Shown piece after piece: positions 51,744 through 64,000 of a stretch of 64,000 bases of DNA (the stretch's first letter is position 1; every line of letters starts with the position of its first letter). The stretch is taken from NCBI GenBank assembly GCA_022266195.1, contig WHVY01000003.1, positions 6,324,001 through 6,388,000 of the forward strand, given 5' to 3'. A program made the position numbers and the translations under genes. The stretch comes from Tetranychus cinnabarinus. Lineage: Eukaryota > Arthropoda > Arachnida > Trombidiformes > Tetranychidae. The notes below the pieces were generated by a model. It was given only the letters and a program-made list of their open reading frames with translations, did no database searches and was not told where the DNA came from.

Positions 51744-54700
51744 TTCATAAGTCCATTAATAAAGTTTCCTTTTTTTACACCCATTTCCTTCTCCTTGGAA
51801 CAACATGGAAATGAGTTGATCAGCCTCAAGATTCTCAACAATATTCATAATTCTCGAGTTCTCGACCAATTATCAGGGAAATCAGCAAACAACAGCAGAA
51901 ACACATAAAGATTGCAAGTTCATCTTCACCGAGTTCATCGGAAAAAAGAGTTATGATGATGATGAGCCGTATTATGTTTTTTCAAATAACCATAAATATT
52001 GTGTCTTATTACATGACAAACCAAACATTTCATGGAGATGATGAAGGCTAAATATTAACTTTCATGGATAATAATGTTTATCAATGTTCGCCTTGCAATG
52101 TTGTCAATGGAAATGATGAGATGATAAAAAGTAAGTCAAACAAAATGGTTAAGCTTTAAATCTTCTTTACTTTTTATTATCGTTATTAAAAGTGAAAAAA
52201 AGAGTTCAATTTTTTATCTTTTATCAATCATATTAAATGCTCAAAGTGAATTATTGCGATTTTCATGATGAATGCTGGAATCACTTTCTCCTCTCTCTCT
52301 ATCAACTCATTTGAATGTAATTTGATCAGCAGAAATAAAAAGTTTTATTCCTCAAAATTTTCTTCTTTTCTTGCATTTTCTTTCATAATCATGGTTATTA
52401 TGCTTTTCCTTGGCAGTTAATGAGATTAGTTGAGTACAAAATTGCAGTCGAGTTACTCAGATGATTGGAAATGAACCTCATTTTTTTGTGTCGAGCTTTT
52501 GTTTTCATTTTACTTTCTTTTTTTGCAGGTGAAGATGAATTTGGACTCTTTGGTTTCATGATTGGTAAAGTGATTTGTGCAGAGAAAAGGTGTAAGTTGT
52601 AAGGTTAGAATCATGATTAGTGGTGAATTTAGTTAATTATGAGCTGATGATGTATCGTCATTTAATCCTTAATTGGAATGAGGATCGAAGAAGAAGCTAA
52701 ATAAGATATATTCCTTTTTTGCCGTTTCTTCCTTTTTTCTTCTTCACTTGCAATAAGTTAATTTAGAGTTTTTTTCTCTTCTTTTTTCTCTGCTTAAATT
52801 AATCTTAATTTAGTATGGTTAATCAGTTAATAGTCAACTTTTGGGAACCTCAATTGTGATGGATTTGAAGAGAAGGGAAAAAATTTGTTAAAAAACGAGG
52901 CAAAAATGTTTCAATCAACATTAAATTGGAATGTAAATTTCATTCTCACATAACTAGTTAATTACAAGTTGAAAAGATTAATTGTTGAAAATTGACGAAA
53001 ACAGTAAAAGAAGAAATTTAAATTTCATGTACAAATGGGACTCCAATTGTATATTAATCATGAACAGTATCTGGTTTGTTTACAAGAATTCAGTTAATTG
53101 AAGGGAATTTGCAAAATTCCAAATTCTACTCTGTCAATCGATATTTTTTCTCAACCAAATTTTCACCCAAGATTTGTGACTTTTCATTTTTGGCTATGAC
53201 AAGCAAAAAATCTAAAAAACTGCTCAATGAGTCGATAATAACTTTAATAACGCATCAAATTGTGTTCAAACTTCACTCTGCTGAAGGCAATTCTTGAGCA
53301 TTTTTCTGGTCACTCTTTTAGTTCTGACTTGACTCAATCTTTTAATGTGAAGGAATTAGGAGTTGACCAATAAAACCCTTTGTCCTAAAATTATTACTTT
53401 GCCAGCACAAGGTGTTGAGGATTGGTTACGAATCAGCACCTTAGCACGTTGTAAGAATGAAAATATTTTCGCCTTTTCTTCGATGCTGTTTATCCAGGTT
53501 GTGATATCTATATCGTCTTTTTATGGTCCGTCAGTGATAAATTAAGTGAGGTTAAAGGTGGGTTATATAATTGGTGACAATTGGACTCACACACAGTGGG
53601 CGAAGTGAACAAGAGGCCACCCAAAGATCAACTAATGGTAACAACATATGCCATCAAGTTGATAATGAGAGCAGGAAGGGAAGGAAAGACAATATCAGGC
53701 ATCAACAAGAGTGTCACATGAAGCACATGGGAAGTCCAAGGAAAGCCTTGGTGGTAATGCTAATGAAGAGAAGCCCAATGATATGCAAAATCGCTACCGG
53801 ATATGTATCAATGTGACCGACTAAAGTTTGCCTTGTAAGTTGCCCTGTCACTGGGTTGAGGAGTAGCAACAAGAGTGGATCAAGTAAGCTGGCCACTTAT
53901 GGCAAGGAAAAACAGAGAAGGCAAAGTAAATGAACTAAACTTGACTAAGTGACCCTTTTCATTGTATCCTTTCAATGTGACCTGAAAGGGCAAAGGTGCA
54001 GGAAACAAAGCTGACAACAAAAACAAGCAAACTTGTAATAAAGTTTGAATGACCAATAAACAGCAACTGTTCAACTCCAAACCTTGGAAACAAAAACAAT
54101 TGCAACTGTGGTCAACTCAAGAAAACCAAAAAAAAATGTTTTTCTCAACCAACATCTATTATCAGAACCAGATTATTCAGAACTGCAGATAAATTTTTCA
54201 TTCCCAACGATTCTCATCTTTTATTGTTATTATCGTCAATTTATTTACATTTATTTTTCATTCTCGTAAAACATTTTACCAACCATTCCAAGTATCAAAA
54301 TGTTTCTCCAACATCATGTTCAGCATGAAAACATGGACAAAAGTAGAATCGATTGTAAATTTAGTGTTTCTTTTGTTTTCTTTTTCATATAAAAGAATAA
54401 AACTGTTATTTTGAATAACATGATAATAAAAGCAAGAAATTGCTTTGGAAAAAAGCAAAGAAAAAAAAGAGGCAGAATGAATAAATAAGCATGATATTCA
54501 TGGTATATAATCCAATGAAATCTGATAAGAATCAGAAGTCAAATGGGAAAACATGTAACAAATAAAAGAAACTTGAAACTGTTTCATCTTTCACAATGAT
54601 AAATATGAAAAGAAAGATAAAGAGAAGAGAAAAAAACTTTTCTTCTCATTATTTTCTTTTTTGTTTTTCATGATAATTTTGTGCATCCTTGTGACGTTCC

Positions 54701-57253
54701 ACAGCTTATATCATTAACAGTTATCAGAGTTTTCCATCTTATCCCATCAATTTCATCAACTTGGTAACCTGATATGGTTGGGAATTGAATATGAATAAAA
54801 TGATACTTTTATCGTCACTTGCTGATAAGTTGAATAACAATGAAAAGATCGTAAGCCAATTCTGAAAAACTGTTTATGTTCATCATTATGATAATTTTCA
54901 TTCAATGCATTAATTTATTCAATATTGAAATTTAATTTTACATCCAATGAGCAACCTTTAGCATCATTAACCCAGAGTTGAACTTTTGCTTACCTTTTTC
55001 ATTGATGAAGCTTCATTGATAAATCTTTTTCTTGTTGTTGTTGTCATCAACTAATGATTTACACTTCATTTGGGTTGACAATTGTGAATGTAATTTATTT
55101 CAATCATGTTGAAATCTAATGAATATGTATAATTGAATTGATTCAAGATTTTCTTCTTTTTTTACTCTTCTTCTTCTTCTTCTTGTTCGGTGCAAAAAAG
55201 GAAATAAAGTGAAATGGATCAGAAAAATAAATCAACTACAAATTAAGTTAATGAAATATTCTCATTGAATTAACTGAATAACTGATTACCCTTAAGGTTA
55301 GTCTAAAGAAATAAAACTGAAATAAAAAGGTAAAATTATTTTCATCAACATCATTATCATGATCAACAACAGGTTATCCAATCTTACCTTGGCTCAAGAT
55401 GATCTTTACTCATCAATTTAATGATGATTAAGTTGCGCTCATGGTAATGATGCCTGATGATGATGGTGATTGCGAGTGTGATGCGGGCTGGAAATCATTT
55501 TATATTTAAATGCTCATGTTAACTGTCCATGTCAATGGTGATTGATGAAGAAAAATTAGATTCTAATAAATGATAAAAGTTACAAATTTGTTTCCATTTT
55601 ATTGGCTTGATGACAATTTCAATCAACTTTAACTTTGATTGATTCAAAATTTTCTCACTTAATTGTTTCTTTTTTTGATGAAAAATTGAAATTAATTTTT
55701 GGCTCTGATTGATTTGAACTTAAGGAAAATTCAATTCAATTCAAGTTTCAATCGAAAATCAATTTTTCCTTCTTAACACTTTTAGACTACAAATTATCAA
55801 GCGTTGAGGATTATAAGATGCTTATGATTGTTGGACTTCTCATTGAATTGGTTTTGTGCTTTTTGTGTTAGTTAACATTCATTTTTAGAATCTTTATCTT
55901 GTAATTTGATTCGAAAATGTTTTTTATACCGAATCATGTTTTCCAAGAATCCAATCATGAATCGGACTGAAGTCCAACAGACAGCATCGGGTGGTTTTGC
56001 ATTATTATTGTAACAAATGGTTGAAACTTGAGGCAATAACACTAGCTTACAATCATTAGCAACATAAACATTAGTAATAATTTACTAAAATCCATTAGGT
56101 TGTTGCTGTTCTAGTGAGTCAATCTAACGATTTAATTGAATTTTCTTCAAGTCATTCGAGATCATTTCTTGAGCCATGCACTTTCTCCGACGATTCGGTA
56201 GATGGTTGATGTCTTTTGGTTACAAAGTCAGTCAGTGATTTGATCTCTGATGTAACAGCCAAGTGCAAGATTGTTTTGTTTCAAAGTATATTTTGGTTCG
56301 TGCAAAGATTTATAGTGGTTATAACATTGTAATTTGATGAGAGTTGCTTTTGAAACAGACATTGTGATTAGAATCAGTGCTTTTCTCAGGCAAAGATGTC
56401 GACTCGAATTGTGATCCCATGCTTTTGTTAACCTTATAAGGGTAAGAAGTTGAATCTAGAGACAGCCATTGGTGATAACTTTGATGACTTAAGATGATTA
56501 AGCATTACTCAAACAAAGTTTCACTTACTCAAGGTTAATGCCTTGGGCTACAAGACTTGAATCAAAGTTGAACAGTCTGGATAGGGTTATTTTGCATTAT
56601 TGAAGTAAAAGTTGATTAGACTCAAGAGACTGTATCAAAGGTAGTGAAAAATGGATCGAGTTTGCTCTAGCTGGTCAACAAATTCAAATTTTTAAATTGA
56701 AGAATTTTAAGCCATCAATGTTTGGAATCATAGAAAAAGGCCGAACTGGATTTTGATGAAAAGGCTTTAAAGTCGTTATCAATTGGATTGAATTAGTGAA
56801 ATCAAGATAAAACTACCTTTTGCACCTCGGTCGACGTCGAATTTACAAGCATCAGACGGGCCTTTTCTTATTCTCAATCCAGAAGATTTAAAAAAATCAT
56901 TTTCCTGCATTTTAGATAAATCGTTATCCTCCAAATGGCACAATCGAAATAACTAATTGTACTATTTTTTGTTTACTAACTTACTGTTTCTGATATTCCA
57001 TTTGACTTTGGAATGCGTTGGACGTATTTACATCATGCATTCAACATCGACCGAGATAAAGAAGGTAGTTTCATCATGCTTGAAGAATTAAGTGACACAA
57101 AAACGCGAGTCAAAGTGCTTGATCGTAATTTCATGCCATTTATCAACCAACTAATTCAATATTATGAATGATTGCATCTAAATCTTGCCATGACCAACAT
57201 GCTTCTGGTTTAATTCTCAAATTTAAAGACATAGGACTTCAAAGGTTTGAAAA

Positions 57254-57668
57254 TATCGGACGATTTTTGCCTATTTGCAGGCATAACTCGCGCACAGTTT
57301 ATATTTGAGACCTCAGACTTTAACTATGAGCTTCCGCAGATTGGAGAATAATAAATTCGAACGGTCATTCAATGTCAATCCATTATTGGCCTCTAATTGA
57401 CCTTTGAGTTTATTCTATGTTCATAACTCATGCTGGTCAAAGGATATGAGTGTTTCCATATTCTTAAGTTATCAATTAGTTTTGCAGGTTAATTCGGTTA
57501 TCTTCCCAATGGCAAGTGTTATAAACATCTTACAAACAATAAACGATCTGAAAAACTTCACCACAAATGTCAGTTGTAGGTCATTAACAAATCGACCTTG
57601 AATGACCTTGACCGTTCAAACTTATAATTTTTCAATCTGTGGAAGCTCATGGTGTATAACGCCCGATA
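57254..57668. mobile_element. MITE-like inverted-repeat element, diverged
   Basis: The left arm has TATCGGACG at the end and then ATGAGCTTCCGCAGATTG and GAACGGTC. The right arm is its inverted counterpart, with AACGCCCGATA at the end and CAATCTGTGGAAGCTCAT inside. Arms are about 80% alike over 80-100 bases, and TA flanks the termini. The interior holds no gene. The left end matches the repeat at 2045-2152. The right arm's AAGGTCATTCAAGGTC resembles the arms of the 38.4 kb element, which suggests a related family. Confidence 0.7.
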
Positions 57669-60600
57669 AATTGGAGTACAATAACTAACGTTGAACATGC
57701 AAGCAAGCTGGTGATGATGGAGTTATTTTGATTGACAATTGAAAAAGATGCTTTGGTAAAAGATAAAATTGATGGAAAAAGTTGTTGAAACGAAAATTAT
57801 CTTCTCCTCAAATGAACCAGATTCGCAAGTGTTTAATGCTCTAAAAGCGGATGGAGTTTTATTCTGAGTAATGATTAAAATGAATGAAATTGATCAATTG
57901 TTTCTCTATGAATTTACCATTTTCATCTTGCATAATTAATTATTGCAGGTTAAAATAAGTTGAACCCAATTGATTAATAATAATGTGAGTAAAGTTTCGA
58001 TTCCCTAATGAATTCTGTTCCTTCTCTTTTCCATCAGATTAATAATGTCTTTTTAAACTGAAACTGAAACAAATGAATAATCTGGAATATGTGATGATAT
58101 TTCACACATCATTAATATCCATTTAAAGTTGGAAATGATAAATGAACACAACAGTTTCCCTCATCATGTGAAGGTGTTTTTATACCAGAAAAATGATTAT
58201 CCATGGTTGACCTGATTGACTGAATTCACTTTTTCCACTTTTGCATTTCTTTCAATCAGTCACCATTCATGATTATCTTGAAAATTAATAATTTATATTG
58301 AAAGGAAAACAAATGAACAAATTTGTTCATTAACTAGTCAACAGTTGAAACTGATCATGTTTTTCACCGCAACAACCTGTAGGTGGCTGATTGATTGTCC
58401 TCATTTGAAATTGAAATTAATCTGGAAACACAAAGATCATGGAAAGTCAAGGATTGACCTTTTTTCCAGCAACCAAACTTGATTACCAGATAATTTGATT
58501 TTACCCAAAAATAAACTGATCCATAATGAGATGATCATCAAAAGATTATCAGAATAAGCCAAATGAGACGAAAAGGTTGATTGAACCTTTTCAAGTGAAA
58601 TCCAATCGAATTCAATTTCTTTTCCAATTATCCTTCATTAACCAGAACCAAATCAATCCAAAAATCATGATTGAATGAGAAAAATCATTTTCACTGAAAA
58701 TTTCAATCTTTCATTTTTTGGCATTTCGTTCGTCAATTCATCCAAACCAAAGAAAAACATTTGAATTTTCGGATAAAAATGAAATTCGAAAATTCTGTAA
58801 CCAGAATAACAAACGGAACATTGATTTCATGATTGAACTTGTTGATAATTTTCATCATCATTTGCATGCAAAAGATTTTGATGAACGTTCATTAAAAAGG
58901 AAACATTTCGACAATTGAAGTTGATTCATTAAAAGATTAATTTTGGATTCTGAGGGAATCTTGAAGACATTTTTCAGGTTGAATAAACACAATCAATTAG
59001 CGATTCCCTGTGAATGTAAATTGTTTAAAATTTAAAGAAACTGGTTCCACTTTACATTGACAACTCTTTATAGCAAATATTTAATAGCAAATTTAATGCC
59101 ATTTTTATGTCTTTTCAACTTTTCGTTGGTTCAACCGTTTTAACCGTTCAAATTAATGGATTAAGGAACAACAATTTTGCTGATATTTATTAGAAACAAT
59201 TTCATTTGACAAAAATAATGCCACCATTATTCTTATCCATGTTCATGGGTTATCATTTTTTCCACTCCCAATATCATCAAATGTTTCCCTAGTTACTACT
59301 TTATCTTTGCTTTATTAAGCTTTTCGTTCATTGGGTTCAATCCATTTATTCAAACTGATTAGATTCACTTTTATCTTTCATTCGCTTTTCATCATTTTCT
59401 CAACTCAATTTCACTTTTAGACCATTAACTTTGTCTTTATCAATTCAGTTCTGTTTCAGGATATTTTTTTTCTCTTCTTTCACCATTTCTCTTTAGAATC
59501 GCGAAAAACAAGAACAAAAAACAATTCAATGTTTGTAATTGAAATAACAATGAAAAGTGTTGAAAAAAAGTTGAAAATCTCTCATTTCGCCCTGAAGCTC
59601 TTTAACACTTCCAATTATCATGGAAATTACTGTTCAATATTCAAGTTTTAAATCAAATTTCAGCAGTTTGGAGGAAATTCTAAGCAAGAAGAAAAAGAAA
59701 TTTCTGTTGATTGAAAACTTAATTTTTACTCTTCCATTCACTTCCAATTTTCCAACGTAATACTGTTCGGCAAGCTTCAAAGGTGCAAGAGTTTCTCGTC
59801 TTTATTCAAGTCTTGGTGGACTAGGAATGTTCGTCTTTGACCATTTAATGGACCAACATATTTTCACCTCAAATGATGGTCATTGTTACAGATGATGTAG
59901 AATTAGAAAAATCATGTTTTACAATCTTGTTACATATTCAGGTTCACATTTACCTGATTAAACCCATTCTTTGGATCAGTTAATAGAGTCACCAAGTTGC
60001 TTCCTAACATCGGAAACTGATTTGGAAGAAGATGCAAAATTATTTCCAGGCCATTAAAGGTGACAATAGTGGAATCATTGATCGACCATTTCGACTCATT
60101 TTCACCCATTTCTACTCAAACCATTGTTGCCAGTGATATACATTTTTCATCATTTCATATCCATTGTAGTCTTGATCAATGATATTTGACTAAAGTTGAA
60201 CTAAAAAAGAAAATGAAAAAAAGAAGGAAAAAAATGACAAATTTTTTATTCCAAATGAAATGTATACAAAGAAGCGGCAAAAGTGAATGAGAGGCGAGTT
60301 GAGGCAAGCCAAGGTAAACCAGAAAAAAATAGTTTAAAGATAACCTAAGGTGAAAATGACAAGGTTAAGGTGAGAAAAGAAAAAGAACGAAAAAAAGTGG
60401 AAAAGACAACGAAAAAAAGACTGAGTTCTTTTGTGATATCAACTTCTTTTTTTTGGGATAAAATTTTTGCTTCAAGCTTTCTCTTGCATCTTCCCTTTAC
60501 CTGGTAAAAAGAAGCAAATTTAGCTTCTTTGCTAATTCAGTAATATACACTTGAATGGATCTAAATAAAAGGTTACTCTTTAAACGATAGGATTGACGCG

Positions 60601-63600
60601 AATTGGAAGAAAAGAAAAGGTAAAAAGAGAAATGTTTCAAGAGGTTTTTACTGAAAACTGTTCTCATTGACACTTACCTTTTTCTTAGCTAAATGTACAC
60701 TTGAAACCATTTCACTTTTACTCCTCATCTTCATCATTATCATCTCTTCTTTTTGCTCTTTCATTCCCTTACAAAAGCAATGTTTCGCTCCATTATATTA
60801 ATTTCCTCTTCTCGGTCTTCGTCTCTCTTCTCAGATTATGTTTATTTTACATAAACATTTATCCGAATTTGACCAGAATTAAGTCAACCTTTATATTCAT
60901 GGACAATATGTTCTCATCTTCTTCGTCTTCGTCTTTTCGTTTCTTCGCTCTTCTCGGTAAGAGTCCAATCTGTTGTTGCTTTTTGTTGCCTTGTAAGTGA
61001 GACTCTTTGTCCATCAAAAACTTTAACCAATTTATGGTTATTTTTGTCATCCAGTTTTGTTCAAATTGAAGCAATAACACACAATTTCAAGGTGACCCTT
61101 AAAATTTAAATAATCACTAATAGCCTTTATCTTCGCCACTTTTACCATCTCTTTAAAATTGTAATGGTTCACATTAAAAGAGTGTTTAGCCTTTATAAAA
61201 AGCTCTATCCATCATCGCCAGTGTACAGCGAGACGAGACACTTCTGCCGGTACAATCATGTCGATTATGGGTTTAATGTGATTCCATTTTCTCGAGACTG
61301 AAGGTTTTACCATTGAAAATGTGTGGTTCTAGGAAACGTTCATTTTAACCCATTAAAGTTGGCAAGACCAGAGATCTCCAAGAAAATGTTTCATCAAATC
61401 GTCTTAAGTCTAAATCAAAGGATTATATCAACAAATTTCAAAAAGGTAAATGTTCTTCATGAACAACTTCCATGGAAATTCAACAATTTGAAACCTTTCC
61501 AACAACAATAATTTTCTCATAACCTAAGAACATTTCAATCTGGTTATGTTTTCTGAAACCTGATAATATTTTTAGGTTGATATATTATATTTTGAATGTC
61601 TTTGAGGTTAGGTGAAAATTTTCAATTTCGAGTTCGTTTACCAAGAGATTCATTCGTTTGAAAAAAGCCATTTTCGATGATAGACTTGATGGGCAACAAT
61701 TAACATTGAATAAAATGATTACTTGGCTGTTGAACTTCAATGAACCAGCAAAGAAGAAACTTTTGCTTCGATTTTTATCTCATCTTTTGCGCTAAAAATT
61801 ATCCAACTTTTGCTGGCCTTTCAATTAACTGATTATCTCCATTGGCTGCATTAAAATTTGCTACTCGAGTTAACTTGACCAATGTTGAAAAGCAGCTTAA
61901 CAATGACCTTAACCTCTTCTTTTCCTTGACTGTTGCTGACGAAAATTTTACGCTTCATTTTTTTCTTCCATCTTTTCTCGGCATTCTTTTCAACCTTTTC
62001 CTCTTGCAAAGAATCAACAATGTTATCATTCTCATCCCAATCATCATCCTCATCTTCATCATTATTGTTTATTATCTGTAACAACGATAATAGATACATT
62101 AAGCTTTTCGAGGAAAAAAAGAAACAATTTTTTTACTTCTTGCCAACACTATTCAAGATGAACCCAAATCCCAATTGTTAAAGCATTTCAGCTTATCTAT
62201 TCACTTGATCGGAACAATCTTTTACCTTGACAAAAAGGTAAGCATGAGAAAAGGAAAGATGATCGAGATGATGTAAAAAAGATAACGATTATGACAACGA
62301 TTAATGTCAAATATCACATTACACATTTTGATGTTTCTATTGGGAAACTTTTCTCTTCTTCTCATTTCTGTTTCATGATCCTCTGAACCAGATTTTGAAC
62401 AATTGGACAACTTTTTTTGGTCAACATTTTCCAATTTAAACATTGGTCGCAACATTGTTACGACCATTGTTGCTCAACATTTGATTAATCTTTTCATTCT
62501 TCACCTGATTTGGATGTACAATTGAACCAATCAAATGGATATTTCAATTTACAAATTGGTCAACAATTTGCTCAAAATTGATTACTAAATTGGTCAAGAT
62601 GAGAATTGAAGAGAAAAAGTTGTTTTTCTTCTCATTCCAATTGGCTATTCTCAATTGTGTTGTTAACTTTTTTTCCCTCTTTTAATCAACATTTCAACCA
62701 TTTTTATCTTTTCAACCTTTTATTGATTCCAACCAGCATTTCCATGTTTGCCTTTTTAGCTTCATTTCTGGTAATCAAACAATGAAGATGCATTGTAATT
62801 GAGCGCATTGTCAAGAGACTTGTTAAGTAAATTGATTTTAATCAAGGAAAACATTGAAACTTGGTTAATCAATTGATTAGTTTAAACAGGTTCCTCTGAT
62901 TGCATTAACTATTGTCACGACGAAACAGTTGTAACAGTGAAAAATTTGTCAAAATTGAAATTAAAATTGATGAGAAAATGAAAAGAGAGAAAAATGTTGA
63001 CAAAAAAATTAAATTAAATCAATTGACTCAGCAAATTGTTTAGACACTTTTCATTCAATTGTAAAACATTGAACCATCAAAGCACATAATTGAATTACAT
63101 TTTTAATGTAAATTATCAAGCTCAATCAACAATGCAAGATTTTTGGTGAAGGAATGAACTGATCATGCAAAGAGAAAAAGAATTTTCCAAAAAAATGTTT
63201 ATTCATTCAATTCAGGTACTTTTCAGGATCATTTTCAGGCTCTTCTCAAATTGAACCAATCAAAGTCAACTTTAAACTCGTCATTATCATGATACATCAT
63301 GACAAGTCAACGACAGGTTCAATGGTTAATCAGAAGGAAGCAGAAAAAGAATGAGAGAAATCGAAAAAAAATGTTTTCTAAAATGGCTTTGGGTTCATGT
63401 AAATATTATTGTGTGTTTTCAACTTATCATGCTCATTATCATGGCAAGATATAAAGTTTATATTCTCACCTAAGTGATCAGAATATTAAGTAAACCTTCA
63501 AGTATCATTAGAATCTCAGGAATAGTAAAAGAGTGAATCAAAGGAGTCATCAATTTCGCCAAATCTGAAAGTTGAAATGATTCTCTTCTCCAGATAATTC

Positions 63601-64000
63601 AGTTTCATGGACAGAGAGAAAACTGTTCTTCTAACGATCAAATTATTATCACAATTTTATGATATTCACAGCATTTTTGAGCTTCTTTTTATTGTACAGT
63701 GCAATAAAAGGTAATTTGATGCGAAAAGTTTCATTGCTCAGACTTGAAATTTGTTTTCCTTTTCTTCTTTTTCCATGGAAATTATTCAATTTAATTGTTG
63801 AACAATCATTTGAAAAGAAAAGTAATTTGCAACAAAAATCTTTTTCTCAAAATTTTTTCTTCTCTTTTTACCTTTCCAAATGAAATGGTCAAAATTTATT
63901 GCCAAAATTGGTTCAAAGTTTTCTTTTCATTCATTAGCTTGCTGATTATCATGAAGATGAAAAGAAAATCTTTTTTTCTCTTTTCTCGTCCTTTCCAGAG
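57669..64000. other. Gene desert at the right edge
   Basis: No gene was recognised. Contents are AT-rich unique sequence and CTT/CAT-rich runs (about 60720-60760, 62030-62070). Several short open frames (58718-58918, 60701-61000, 61323-61511, 61842-62081) lack ATG starts, motifs or consistent composition. Confidence 0.5.
61194..61222 (+). promoter_or_regulatory. Possible TATA box and initiator
   Basis: TATAAAAA at 61194 is followed after about 26 nt by CCAGTG, initiator-like, and then a GC-richer stretch to about 61260. No convincing coding exon follows within the next kilobase. This could be the start of a transcript whose coding exons lie past the window. Confidence 0.25.

Larger units (their letters stand above)
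43141..57250. other. Gene desert after the receptor array
   Basis: No gene was recognised. Simple repeats include (CAT)n at 45578-45603, (GAT)n at 45762-45780, GAA-rich sequence at 47130-47180, CAT/ATC units at 51576-51596 and (CTT)n at 55166-55184. A perfect 12-bp inverted repeat with an 11-nt loop lies at 51709-51743. Open frames at 48642-48890 and 53571-53816 have no motif. 55.98-56.62 kb holds two more copies of the short word seen at 22.43 kb. An imperfect inverted pair with CTCGGTCGA lies at about 56826-56850 and 57035-57058. Confidence 0.5.

Noticed and set aside
52531..52566. Possible tiny exon between TTTTTTTGCAG and GTAAAG
   Set aside because: Only a dozen codons, acidic/hydrophobic without family match; splice-like signals are frequent in such DNA.
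53571..53816. 81-codon frame in a purine-rich patch
   Set aside because: No ATG start, no motif, no flanking splice signals; composition of the patch explains it.
1..64000. tRNA genes, CRISPR arrays or bacterial-type operons
   Set aside because: No T-arm/acceptor combination was recognised by eye, no regularly spaced repeats, and gene structure is eukaryotic.

Overview
The window looks like a piece of an AT-rich arthropod nuclear genome, most likely a chelicerate mite and plausibly a spider mite. The grounds are very short GT-AG introns (58-113 nt), a tandem lineage-specific expansion of two-exon seven-transmembrane chemoreceptors, cut-and-paste and Ty3-type element remains, and antisense rRNA fragments that resemble arthropod 18S and 5.8S. 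The species assignment is an inference; no single gene proves it.

Layout. 1-1162 (minus strand) is the N-terminal 387 codons of a hAT-superfamily transposase-like protein that runs off the left edge. 2040-3800 is a patch of transposon debris: one copy of a dispersed repeat, a perfect short hairpin, a frameshifted acidic reading frame on the plus strand and a decayed Ty3-type gag fragment on the minus strand. 4-29.5 kb is essentially non-coding, with microsatellites, a 5.8S rRNA fragment (11.45 kb) and an 18S rRNA 3'-end fragment (22.9 kb), both antisense.

29.9-42.85 kb is the one clear gene-bearing island. It holds seven head-to-tail, plus-strand copies of a gustatory-receptor-like gene. Each has a long first exon of about 322-328 codons, a phase-0 intron, and a short second exon of 43-51 codons carrying the predicted seventh membrane segment. 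Six copies look intact. Copy 2 has one in-frame TAG in exon 1. A further truncated fragment lies between copies 6 and 7. The duplicated unit includes several hundred bases of shared flanking DNA, with a conserved motif about 40-75 nt before each ATG and a second block containing ATCGAT in some intergenic spacers. A 556-bp inverted-repeat element sits in the 3' flank of copy 5. An orphan piece of the duplicated flank follows copy 7 with no gene after it.

43.1-64 kb is again without recognisable genes. It contains microsatellites, a 415-bp inverted-repeat element at 57.25-57.67 kb related to the repeat at 2.05 kb, and two possible TATA-type promoters. The receptor copies presumably act as ligand receptors in chemosensory cells. 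Nothing else in the window forms a pathway with them.
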